A DNA stretch of 64,000 nucleotides from Prolixibacteraceae bacterium. Its GTDB lineage: Bacteria > Bacteroidota > Bacteroidia > Bacteroidales > Prolixibacteraceae. The notes under the pieces were generated by a model. That model worked only from the letters and a program-made list of their open reading frames with translations. It did not search any database and was not told the origin of the DNA. The stretch covers positions 1 to 64,000 of the forward strand of contig JAFLKN010000004.1 of NCBI GenBank assembly GCA_019163175.1, in the 5' to 3' direction. Made by a program: the position numbers and the translations under genes. Each line of letters opens with the position of its first letter. Within the stretch, counting starts at the first letter, position 1. This document shows, piece after piece, positions 47,039-54,732 of this stretch.

Positions 47039-48634
47039 ATGCAAAAGCATTTGTTTCTGGGAGTTGAGGCTATCGGGCAGGGCGCCATTGATGGCGGAAT
47101 GTCGGGCGTTTATTCCTATCCCGGCACACCTTCCACCGAAATTACCGAATTTATTCAGGAAAATCCGCTTGCTGAAGAACGCAATATACACCGGACATGG
47201 ACGGCCAATGAAAAAACAGCTTTGGAAACAGCGTTGGGCATGTCGTATGCCGGAAAACGTGCCATGTCGTGCATGAAACATGTTGGACTGAATGTGGCTG
47301 CTGATGTGTTTATCAATGCGGCTATGACTGGCGTAAATGGAGGCCTGATTGTGACTGTAGCGGACGACCCGTCGATGCACTCCTCGCAAAACGAACAGGA
47401 TTCACGCTTCTACGGAAAATTTGCTATGGTACCGGTACTCGAACCTTCTTCACAGCAAGAAGCTTACGACATGGCTCGTGATGGATTTGCATTGTCGGAA
47501 CTGACGAAAGTCCCGGTGATGTTGCGTATTACTACCCGTTTGGCACATTCACGTGCTGGAGTTGCCCGAAAAGATGTGCTGCCCGAAAATCCACTGTCGA
47601 TGCCTGCCAATCCGCGCCAGTTTATTCTGCTTCCGGCCATTGCCCGCCGCAAATACAAAGGCTTGCTCGAAAGTCAGAACCTTTTTCTGAAACTTTCGGA
47701 AGAATCAATATACAACCGGTACGAAGAAGGCGCTGAAAAAAGCCTTGGAATTATCGCCTGTGGAATTGCTTACAACTACCTGATGGAGCATTATCCAAAC
47801 GGAACTTGTCCCTATCCGGTGGTAAAAATATCGCAATATCCGCTTCCTGAAAATCACATCAACCGAATGGATCAGGAATGCGACGAAATACTGGTGCTCG
47901 AAGAGGGCGCTCCCATGGTGGAAGAAATGCTGAAAGGCTTCTTTGCCAAAGGAACACCAATAAAAGGACGTCTGGACGGAACTTTACCACGAGATGGTGA
48001 GCTAAATCCGGATTTAATTGCCAAAGCTCTCGGAAAAGAAATGTTCAGTGGTTATGCTATTCCTGAAGTGGTTGCCAACCGCCCGCCAGCATTGTGTATG
48101 GGTTGCGGTCATCAGGATGCTTATGTGGCTATGAATGAAGTGTTGGCTGATTATTCGAAAGGCCGTGTATTTTCGGATATTGGCTGTTATACGCTGGGTG
48201 CTTTGCCGCCATACGAAACGATTTTCTCCTGTGTTGACATGGGCGCTTCCATCACCATGGCTAAAGGCGCTGCCGATGCCGGTTTGATTCCTGCTGTGGC
48301 CATGATCGGCGATTCCACTTTTGCCCATTCCGGAATAACCGGTTTACTCGATGCGGTCAACGAAAAATCGAGCATAACTGTAGTTATTTCCGACAACGAA
48401 TCTATTTCTATGACCGGAGGACAGGATTCATCAGCATTTGGTAAAATTGAATCCATTTGTATCGGTTTGGGAGTCGATCCGGCACACATTCACACTATTG
48501 TTCCGCTGAAAAAGAATCACGAAGAAATGGTTCGCCTGTTCCGCGAGGAATTTGCTTACAATGGCGTTTCTGTAATTATTCCGCGTCGCGAGTGCATTCA
48601 GCGCGCCAGCAGCCGGAAGAGGAATAAAGGGTAA
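47039..48634 (+). CDS. iorA: Indolepyruvate:ferredoxin oxidoreductase, alpha subunit
   Basis: Oxidatively decarboxylates aryl pyruvates from aromatic amino acids to aryl-acetyl-CoA, reducing ferredoxin. 531 residues: the N-terminal pyruvate-ferredoxin oxidoreductase domain (LGVEAIGQGAIDGG, YPGTPSTEI) and a C-terminal TPP domain (MGCGHQDAY, GDSTFAHSGITG, ISDNESISMTGG). The 4Fe-4S ferredoxin tail of archaeal and many other IorA is missing: the protein ends at IIPRRECIQRASSRKRNKG. The open frame reaches 46796, but the promoter and homology give the ATG at 47039. Confidence 0.93.
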   Translation: MQKHLFLGVEAIGQGAIDGGMSGVYSYPGTPSTEITEFIQENPLAEERNIHRTWTANEKTALETALGMSYAGKRAMSCMKHVGLNVAADVFINAAMTGVNGGLIVTVADDPSMHSSQNEQDSRFYGKFAMVPVLEPSSQQEAYDMARDGFALSELTKVPVMLRITTRLAHSRAGVARKDVLPENPLSMPANPRQFILLPAIARRKYKGLLESQNLFLKLSEESIYNRYEEGAEKSLGIIACGIAYNYLMEHYPNGTCPYPVVKISQYPLPENHINRMDQECDEILVLEEGAPMVEEMLKGFFAKGTPIKGRLDGTLPRDGELNPDLIAKALGKEMFSGYAIPEVVANRPPALCMGCGHQDAYVAMNEVLADYSKGRVFSDIGCYTLGALPPYETIFSCVDMGASITMAKGAADAGLIPAVAMIGDSTFAHSGITGLLDAVNEKSSITVVISDNESISMTGGQDSSAFGKIESICIGLGVDPAHIHTIVPLKKNHEEMVRLFREEFAYNGVSVIIPRRECIQRASSRKRNKG

Positions 48635-48635
48635 A

Positions 48636-48737
48636 CAGTGGGCAGTCGCAGTTGGCAGGGAAAAGTCGGAAGACCGGAGTCCGAAGACAGAAGTCAGAAG
48701 CTACGATCCCTGAGTAACGAAGCGTATCGAAGGGAAC
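48636..48737. repeat. Spacer repeats between iorA and iorB
   Basis: A G/A-rich stretch with repeated GTCGGAAG/GTCCGAAG/AAGTCAGAAG words (48664-48700) is followed by the palindrome CCCTGAGTAACGAAGCG... (48708-48734), a short member of the TCGAAGG family. It separates two genes of one operon. Confidence 0.55.
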
Positions 48738-48773
48738 TTGAATTTGAAATTTTGAACTTGAAACTTATTGAAA

Positions 48774-49355
48774 ATGAAATCAGACATTATACTTGCAGGT
48801 GTTGGCGGACAGGGGATTTTATCCATTGCTACCGCATTGGGCGAAGCAGCTTTGGCCGATAATCTGCTCATCAAACAGGCCGAAACCCACGGAATGAGTC
48901 AGCGGGGTGGAGCGGTCTACTCACATATGCGCATTTCCGATCAACCTATTTCGTCCGATCTAATTCCGGGCGGAGCGGCAGACTTGATTTTGTCGGTTGA
49001 GCCGATGGAATCATTGCGCTATCTGCCTTATTTGTCGGAAACTGGTTATTTGGTTACCAACATCACTCCATTTGTGAATATTCCGAACTATCCGGATATT
49101 GAAAAAGTGATGGAAGAAATTCGCAAGTTGCCCCGTTTCATTGCCATTGATGCCGATACCATTGCCAAAGAAGTGGGCAGTACCCGCGCCTCAAATATGG
49201 TTATGTTGGGAGCAGCTTCGCCATTTATTGACATCGAATTTTCAAAAATTGAAGATGGCATTCGCACTATTTTTGGGCGAAAAGGAGAAGCGGTAGTCAA
49301 CATGAATCTCGAAGCCCTGCGCCGCGGAAGGCAGTTTGCCGAAGAAAATAAATAG
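48774..49355 (+). CDS. iorB: Indolepyruvate:ferredoxin oxidoreductase, beta subunit
   Basis: 193 residues of the pyruvate/ketoisovalerate oxidoreductase gamma-type fold: DIILAGVGGQGILSIATALGEAA at the N-terminus and KQAETHGMSQRGGAVYSHMRI, the conserved block of the family. With IorA it forms the active oxidoreductase. The start is the ATG at 48774; a TTG two codons earlier is less likely. It lies 139 bases behind iorA across a repeat and is followed by a terminator. Confidence 0.93.
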   Translation: MKSDIILAGVGGQGILSIATALGEAALADNLLIKQAETHGMSQRGGAVYSHMRISDQPISSDLIPGGAADLILSVEPMESLRYLPYLSETGYLVTNITPFVNIPNYPDIEKVMEEIRKLPRFIAIDADTIAKEVGSTRASNMVMLGAASPFIDIEFSKIEDGIRTIFGRKGEAVVNMNLEALRRGRQFAEENK

Positions 49356-49375
49356 CAATCAATTCGTCTACAATA

Positions 49376-49411
49376 AACAGATCCGGTGAAAGTGAATTCA
49401 TCGGATTTGTT
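49376..49411 (+). terminator. Terminator-like hairpin after iorB
   Basis: Stem AACAGATCCG / CGGATTTGTT (one G-T pair) with a second inner TGAA/TTCA stem. It is followed by TGCTTTAAAT, so the T-run is weak. Confidence 0.5.
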
Positions 49412-49455
49412 GCTTTAAATGGGGAATATGCTCCCTTCGATACGCCTTCATCAAT

Positions 49456-49599
49456 GCTCCCTTCGACTGCTTCGCGCTCAGGGAGCGTCGCTTCGAATTA
49501 CTTCATCTGTTCGCAAAAGCCTGAAAACACAAATGATCAAAAAAGCAAAAACTTTCGCACACCTGCTGCCTGAGCAGCCGTCAGGCGTGTCGAAGGCAG
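49456..49599. repeat. Composite palindromic repeat unit A
   Basis: A left hairpin GCTCCCT...AGGGAGC (49456-49486), an A-rich spacer with GCAAAAGCCTGAAAACACAA and TCAAAAAAGC, and a right hairpin with arms CTGCCT/AGGCAG (49566-49599) containing GTCGAAGG. The inner 49460-49482 is the exact reverse complement of 50143-50165 in unit B. A partial left end, GCTCCCTTCGATACGCC, lies just before it at 49430-49446. Confidence 0.75.
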
Positions 49600-49666
49600 A
49601 AGGCTGTTCGTAAAAACCGAATAGTGAACGCAAAAATGAGCAAACCGAAAATTCATCGTAATTCCC

Positions 49667-49674
49667 TAAATTTG
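49667..49674 (+). promoter_or_regulatory. Putative -7 box directly before the GIY-YIG start
   Basis: TAAATTTG matches TAnnTTTG and ends only three bases before the ATG at 49678. If functional, the mRNA would start at or next to the start codon, giving a leaderless transcript. Confidence 0.4.
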
Positions 49675-49677
49675 GGT

Positions 49678-49974
49678 ATGAAAGGTTATCTCTACATTTT
49701 ACTTTGTGCCGATGGAAGTTTTTACACAGGAAGTACCAACGATTTGGAACGACGCCTCGAAGAACACCAAAAAGGTGAAGGTGCAAACCATACCCGCAAA
49801 CGGCTTCCGGTTGAATTGGTTTATATCGAAGAGTATGACCGGATTGATGAAGCGTACTATAGAGAAAGACAAATCCATGGTTGGGGCCGTGATAAAAAGA
49901 TCGCGTTGATTGAAGGACGAAATGAAGATTTGCCGGGGCTGGCAAAAAGCTACTGGAGAAAGAAGAAAGGATGA
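49678..49974 (+). CDS. Single-domain GIY-YIG nuclease family protein
   Basis: 98 residues from this ATG. The GIY-YIG fold is clear: YLYILLCADGSFYTGSTNDL carries both tyrosine motifs (YIL, YTG), then RLEEHQKGEGANHTRKRLP with the conserved arginine and the basic H-T-R patch, and DEAYYRERQIHGWGRDKK with the catalytic-type glutamate and RE-Q-W motif. The frame extends to GTG at 49624, but family members begin at MKGY. The gene lies between repeat units A and B, so it is a candidate for their processing or spread (inference). Confidence 0.88.
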   Translation: MKGYLYILLCADGSFYTGSTNDLERRLEEHQKGEGANHTRKRLPVELVYIEEYDRIDEAYYRERQIHGWGRDKKIALIEGRNEDLPGLAKSYWRKKKG

Positions 49975-49997
49975 TGAATTTACTTCTTTTGGAGAAT

Positions 49998-50167
49998 GCT
50001 CCCTTCGACACGCCTATCGGCTGACTTCGGCGTGAGCTCAGTCGAACGCTCAGGGAGCGGCGCTTTGAATAACAGTTTAGCTTTGCAAAAGCTTAAAAAC
50101 GGAAACGCTCAAAAAAGCGAATAACTATGCACGACTCCGAGGCCTGAGCGCGAAGCAGTCGAAGGCT
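49998..50167. repeat. Composite palindromic repeat unit B
   Basis: A left hairpin with arms GCTCCCT/AGGGAGC (49998-50058) contains the 23-bp module also found at 53092-53114. An A-rich spacer (GCAAAAGCTTAAAAAC, CTCAAAAAAGC) aligns with that of unit A. The right end (50143-50165) is the exact reverse complement of the core in unit A. It starts 24 bases after the GIY-YIG stop. Confidence 0.75.
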
Positions 50168-50181
50168 GGATCTTCATCAAT

Positions 50182-50324
50182 GCTCCCTTCGATACGCCTT
50201 CGGCTACTCAGGGAGCGACGCAATGAACAGCGATATATTTTAGTGAAATCAAAAAACACAAATCTCCGGAATTGAGAGCTTATCAGCGCTGCACCGAGGC
50301 CTGAGCACGAAGCAATCGAAGGCC
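50182..50324. repeat. Composite palindromic repeat unit C
   Basis: A left hairpin (50182-50216, arms GCTCCCT/AGGGAGC), a more diverged A-rich spacer, and a right hairpin with arms GGCCT/AGGCC (50298-50324). It follows unit B after 14 bases. The 21 bases at the left start are identical to those of unit A (CTTCATCAATGCTCCCTTCG then A). Confidence 0.7.
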
Positions 50325-50339
50325 GACTATTAAAAGACC

Positions 50340-50376
50340 AAAGCCCCCGCCATCCTTCCTGACGACGAGGGCTTTT
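50340..50376 (-). terminator. Terminator of the E2-E3-E1 operon
   Basis: AAAGCCC / GGGCTTT stem with a G/C-rich inner loop, 30 bases past the E1 stop. On the minus strand TCTTTT follows shortly after. Confidence 0.6.
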
Positions 50377-50405
50377 CTATTCTTATGAAACACACCTCTC
50401 CGTAA

Positions 50406-52874
50406 TTACACCCCAAGTTTATTTCTTCTGATCTGCTCAGCGCTGGTAAAATTATTTTTCACCACGTGACCTTTCAGCGGAACAATCTTTTCGTGGATGG
50501 CATCGATCATCCATTCTGCACAAGGGAAGAATGAATCTTCGAGTTCGTAGGCTGGGGTAATCCAGTTACGCGAACCAACTACTACCGGTGGAGCGTCCAG
50601 ATCGTCGAAGGCCAGTTCCGAGATGGTTTGTGCCATTTCTTTCATAAACGAACCACGCGATGAAGCGTCGCCAGAAATGATGATACGACCGGTCTTTTTC
50701 ACCGAAGCCAAAACCAGTTCGTAGTTAAACGGACTCAAACTGCGGGCGTCAATCACCTCAGCCGACATTCCGTATTTTTCCTGAAGGATGTCAGCAGCTT
50801 CAAGCGCACGGTACAAAGTTGCACCAATGGTCAGGATTGTTACGTCTTTTCCTTCGCGTTTGATATCAGGTTCGCCAATGGCAATTTCGTAGTAACCTTC
50901 AGGCACACCACCTTTGTGGAATTGCTCGCCGATGTCGTACAAACGCTGGCTTTCGAAGAAAATCACCGGATCGGTTCCCTGCAAAGCAGCATTCATCAAA
51001 CCTTTGGCATCGTATGGAGTAGCCGGGAAAACAACTTTCAGTCCGGGGATTTGGGCAGTCAATGCAGTCCAGTCCTGAGAGTGCTGCGCGCCGTATTTCG
51101 AACCTACCGAAACGCGCAACACCACTGGCATTTTGATCACATTACCACTCATGGCTTGCCATTTTGGAAGCTGGTTGAACACCTGATCGCCGCAACGTCC
51201 GAGGAAGTCGCAATACATGATTTCAGGAATTACACGGCCACCGCACATGGCGTAACCAATGGCAGTTCCCACAATCGAAGCTTCCGAAATCGGCGAGTTG
51301 AACAAACGGTGATACGGCAACGCTTCGGTCAGACCGCGATACACGGCAAATGCGCCGCCCCAGTCGCGGTTTTCTTCTCCGTAGGCAATCAGGGTCGGAT
51401 CTTTGTAAAAACGATCAACAATCGCTTCGAAAATTCCGTCGCGGTAAGCGTAAGTTTTTATTTTTGAGTGTGCTTTGCCATTTTCGTCGAAAGCAAAACG
51501 TTCTTTTTTAGCCAATTGCTGAACACGGGCATTTTCGGCCATCGGGTGATTCACGTCCGGAGTGCGATCTTCCATACGGTCAACCGACTCGTTCGAGAAC
51601 ATCATTTCACCAATCAGGTTCGGGTATTTGGCCATGTCCATTCTTGGAGAAACCTTATCGTCGATCGCCAGTTTCATGCTCGATTCCATCAGGCTGATGG
51701 TGTCGCCTTTAATTCCGGTCAACTGATCTTCGGTAGCAACACCGGCTTTTACCAGTTCGCGACCAAACCAGGCAATAGAATCCTGAGCTTCCCATGCTTC
51801 CACTTCTTCTTTCGAGCGGTACGACGACGCATCCGAAGGCGAGTGTCCGCTATATCGGTAAGTCAACACGTCAAGTAAAACCGGTCCACGCTTTTCTTCC
51901 AGAATTATGCGTTTGCGTTTATACGCGTCAATTACGGCCAGCGGATTGTACCCGTCAACACGTTCGGCATGAAGCTGATCGGCATTAACACCAGCACCGA
52001 TACGGGCAGCAATGTTGTAGCCCATCGTTTCGCCGCAGGTTTGTCCGCCCATCCCGTATTGATTATTCATGATGTTGATGATCAGCGGAAGTCCGCCTTT
52101 CATATCGCCTTCCCACAATTCATTGAACTGATCCATGGTTGCGAAAGCCAGTCCTTCCCAAACTGGTCCGCAAGCCATCGAAGCATCGCCAATATTGGCA
52201 ACTACAATTCCTGATTTGCGGTTTACCTTTTTGTAGAGTGCTGCACCAACAGCAATGTCGCCCGAACCACCTACGATGGCGTTGTTCGGATACACTCCGA
52301 AAGGCGTAAAGAAAGCGTGCATCGAACCGCCCAATCCCTTGTTGAAACCGGTTTCGCGTGCAAATATTTCAGCCAGCGTTCCGTAGATCAGGAATTTAAT
52401 GGCCAGTTCTTTTACTGTTCCTGAATGTCCGTTTTTTACGGGAGCGAAAGTGATTCCGTCAAAATGACTTTCCATCACCTGCATCAGTTGTTCGTCGCTG
52501 AGTTTAGCGATGGCTGATAAGCCTTTGGCCAGAATTTCGCCATGCGAGCGGTGCGATCCGAAGATAAAATCCTCCACACCCAGCGTGTAAGCCATACCAA
52601 CTGCAGCAGCTTCTTGCCCGATCGACAAGTGAGCCGGTCCCGGATGATCGTAGGCAATACCGTTGTAATCGCCACGGATTTTGATCAGGTTCAGCATGGT
52701 TTCAAACTCGCGGATTACCACCATATCGCGGTAAATACGCAGCAAATCTTCGTTCGAGAAGTTTGCTTTTTCTTCTTCAACAGTTTTGTTGTACTGGTTT
52801 ACAGGAATCGGATTGAATGTAATTTCACCAGCTTTCCTGACTTCTGATGGATCAATAAATTGTGATTTGGGCAT
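50406..52874 (-). CDS. 2-oxoacid dehydrogenase E1, fused alpha and beta chains
   Basis: 822 residues. The N-terminal alpha part (about 30-440) has the TPP block NIGDASMACGPVWEGLAFA and YRYSGHSPSDAS. The C-terminal beta part (about 480-815) has YGEENRDWGGAF, FNSPISEASIVGTAIGYAM and ISGDASSRGSFM. It decarboxylates a 2-oxoacid (branched-chain, pyruvate or acetoin cannot be told apart) and transfers the acyl group to lipoyl-E2. It is the last gene of the E2-E3-E1 set, with 275 bases of repeat sequence between it and E3. Confidence 0.9.
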   Translation of the reverse strand: MPKSQFIDPSEVRKAGEITFNPIPVNQYNKTVEEEKANFSNEDLLRIYRDMVVIREFETMLNLIKIRGDYNGIAYDHPGPAHLSIGQEAAAVGMAYTLGVEDFIFGSHRSHGEILAKGLSAIAKLSDEQLMQVMESHFDGITFAPVKNGHSGTVKELAIKFLIYGTLAEIFARETGFNKGLGGSMHAFFTPFGVYPNNAIVGGSGDIAVGAALYKKVNRKSGIVVANIGDASMACGPVWEGLAFATMDQFNELWEGDMKGGLPLIINIMNNQYGMGGQTCGETMGYNIAARIGAGVNADQLHAERVDGYNPLAVIDAYKRKRIILEEKRGPVLLDVLTYRYSGHSPSDASSYRSKEEVEAWEAQDSIAWFGRELVKAGVATEDQLTGIKGDTISLMESSMKLAIDDKVSPRMDMAKYPNLIGEMMFSNESVDRMEDRTPDVNHPMAENARVQQLAKKERFAFDENGKAHSKIKTYAYRDGIFEAIVDRFYKDPTLIAYGEENRDWGGAFAVYRGLTEALPYHRLFNSPISEASIVGTAIGYAMCGGRVIPEIMYCDFLGRCGDQVFNQLPKWQAMSGNVIKMPVVLRVSVGSKYGAQHSQDWTALTAQIPGLKVVFPATPYDAKGLMNAALQGTDPVIFFESQRLYDIGEQFHKGGVPEGYYEIAIGEPDIKREGKDVTILTIGATLYRALEAADILQEKYGMSAEVIDARSLSPFNYELVLASVKKTGRIIISGDASSRGSFMKEMAQTISELAFDDLDAPPVVVGSRNWITPAYELEDSFFPCAEWMIDAIHEKIVPLKGHVVKNNFTSAEQIRRNKLGV

Positions 52875-52937
52875 GATATGTAAATTTTAATTTGTTTTTC
52901 GTTGTTATAGCTCCACTTTAAAAGCTGCAATCTAATA

Positions 52938-53147
52938 CCCCAAAGGGGTTAAATCAGAATAACCGCCGGTGAAACCGGTGGAAAAGAACTCTATGAAATC
53001 CTCAACCCTGAAGGGGTTGAATTAATTATATCCTAAATATTCAACCCTTTCAGGGTTGGGGCATTGTTTTTCTTATTCCGTGGGTTTCACCGTTCGACTG
53101 AGCTCACGCCGAAGCCCACGGTTATTCTGATTAAGTCCTTTCAGGAC
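52938..53147. repeat. Large inverted repeat with an inserted 23-bp module
   Basis: Two arms of about 95 bases face each other. The best-matching segments are AATCAGAATAACCG (52952-52965) against 53119-53132, and CAACCCTGAAGGGGTTGAAT (53003-53022) against 53039-53058 (19 of 20). The right arm has a hairpin CCGTGGG/CCCACGG (53078-53084, 53115-53121) whose loop holds a 23-bp sequence (53092-53114) that is the exact reverse complement of 50025-50047 in unit B. Confidence 0.75.
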
Positions 53148-53149
53148 TT

Positions 53150-54508
53150 TCAAAACTGAAAGATTGTCTCTTTTATAATCTCACTCACGGTCGGGTGGGG
53201 GAAAACGATTTCTTCAACATCCTGAACACGCAATTGCGCTTCGATGATGGCACAGGCGCCCCAGATCATTTCGGAACAAGCTCCGCCTACCATGTGGATT
53301 CCGAGGATTTCACGGTATTTTTTGCCAACAATTACTTTACAGAATCCGTCTTTGCCTTCGTTTTCGGCAACAAACCTTCCGGCATAAGCCATCGGCAGTT
53401 GTTTCACTTCCACTTCAATGCCTTTTTCTTTAGCCTGCCCTTCGGTTAAACCAACACCTGCAATTTCGGGATGAGTATAAACCACACCAGGAATAGCATC
53501 ATAGCGCATTACATCTTTGCGGCCGAACATGTGGTTCACGGCCACTTCGCCTTCGCGACTGGCGGTGTGAGCCAGTAATGAAAAACCGGTAATGTCGCCC
53601 GCAGCATATACATTGGGTACATTGGTGCGACAGTTCTGATCGATTTTTACACCTTTTGGAGTAAATTCAACGCCAATATTTTCGAGACCGATTCCGGCCA
53701 CATTGACTTTTCGTCCAACTGAAAGCAAAACCTGATCACCAGTGATTTTCATTTCCTGACCATCTTTTTCGAACACCACTTCTTTGCCATTCAGTTTGGT
53801 CACGCGGGCTTTTAGGTGAAATTCAACCCCTTTCTTCACAAATTCTTTGCGAACAAAAGCAGCAATTTCTTCGTCAACGCCGGTTAAGATCTCAGGTAGC
53901 ATTTCGATGACAGTGACTTTGGTTCCCATTGCGTTGAAGAAATCGGCAAATTCAGTTCCGATCACTCCACCACCAATGATGACGAGACTTTCAGGCTTTT
54001 CTTTGAGCTGAAGGATTTCACGGTTAGTTAAAATCTGCGAGGCATCCAATCCCGGAATGGGTGGAACGGCAGCTTCCGATCCGGAGCAAACCAACAATCG
54101 GTTCGCCTGATAATCCTGACCATCGGCTTCGATGGTAATCACTTCGCCACGTTTTTCCTTGATCGTTGCTTTGGCCATTACCACATCGGCTTTGGCATGT
54201 TTCATTTTGGCACCGATTCCGGCTACCAGTTTTCGAACCACCTTGTCTTTGCGGGCCATGATTTTTTTGAAATCGATGGAAATGTTTTCCACATTGATTC
54301 CGTATTTCCCGGCTTCCTCGGCATATTCGAGCACTTTGGCCGAATTCAGAAGCGTTTTGGTCGGGATGCAACCTTCGTTCAGGCAAACACCGCCAAGCGA
54401 ACGCATGTCGAAAATGACCACGCTCAGGCCTTTGGCTCCGGCACGTTCGGCTGCGACATAACCCGCAGGGCCTCCGCCTATAATTGCTAAATCGTATATT
54501 TCGGTCAT
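53150..54508 (-). CDS. lpdA: Dihydrolipoyl dehydrogenase (E3)
   Basis: FAD flavoprotein of 452 residues that reoxidises the lipoyl group of E2 with NAD+. FAD motif GGGPAGYVAAERA (11-23), redox disulfide GGVCLNEGCIPTK with C42 and C47, NAD-binding GGGVIGTEFADFF, the TNVPNVYAAGDITG segment, and the C-terminal HPTVSEIIKE with the active-site His-Glu. The encoding gene lies between E2 and E1 on the same strand. Confidence 0.96.
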   Translation of the reverse strand: MTEIYDLAIIGGGPAGYVAAERAGAKGLSVVIFDMRSLGGVCLNEGCIPTKTLLNSAKVLEYAEEAGKYGINVENISIDFKKIMARKDKVVRKLVAGIGAKMKHAKADVVMAKATIKEKRGEVITIEADGQDYQANRLLVCSGSEAAVPPIPGLDASQILTNREILQLKEKPESLVIIGGGVIGTEFADFFNAMGTKVTVIEMLPEILTGVDEEIAAFVRKEFVKKGVEFHLKARVTKLNGKEVVFEKDGQEMKITGDQVLLSVGRKVNVAGIGLENIGVEFTPKGVKIDQNCRTNVPNVYAAGDITGFSLLAHTASREGEVAVNHMFGRKDVMRYDAIPGVVYTHPEIAGVGLTEGQAKEKGIEVEVKQLPMAYAGRFVAENEGKDGFCKVIVGKKYREILGIHMVGGACSEMIWGACAIIEAQLRVQDVEEIVFPHPTVSEIIKETIFQF

Positions 54509-54617
54509 TTTTTATTTGAATTAATCATTTTGAATAACATCAATTCTCTTTCGTCCTAAACAAGACATTCTCTTCTATCTACATTCTCTCGCGGACGACT
54601 CTTCTTTGCTTTTCGTT

Positions 54618-54730
54618 CCCGGGGTTGCACTCCTTCGTTGTTTACCCCGGGTTATTGAGATTTTGCCCCTTCAGGGCAAGTACAATCGCGAATCACTGAA
54701 ACTTGGAACTTGAATCCTGAAACTTGGAAC
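54618..54730. repeat. Repeat cluster between E2 and E3 genes
   Basis: A hairpin with arms CCCGGGGT/ACCCCGGG (54618-54625, 54644-54651) and an 18-base loop, a second hairpin TTGCCC/GGGCAA (54663-54679), and a 14-base direct repeat CTGAAACTTGGAAC at 54696 and 54717. No gene. Confidence 0.65.
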
Positions 54731-54732
54731 TA

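Noticed and set aside
49428-50324. CRISPR array
   Set aside because: The repeats are few, of unequal length, palindromic and composite, the spacers are homologous to each other, and no cas gene is nearby.
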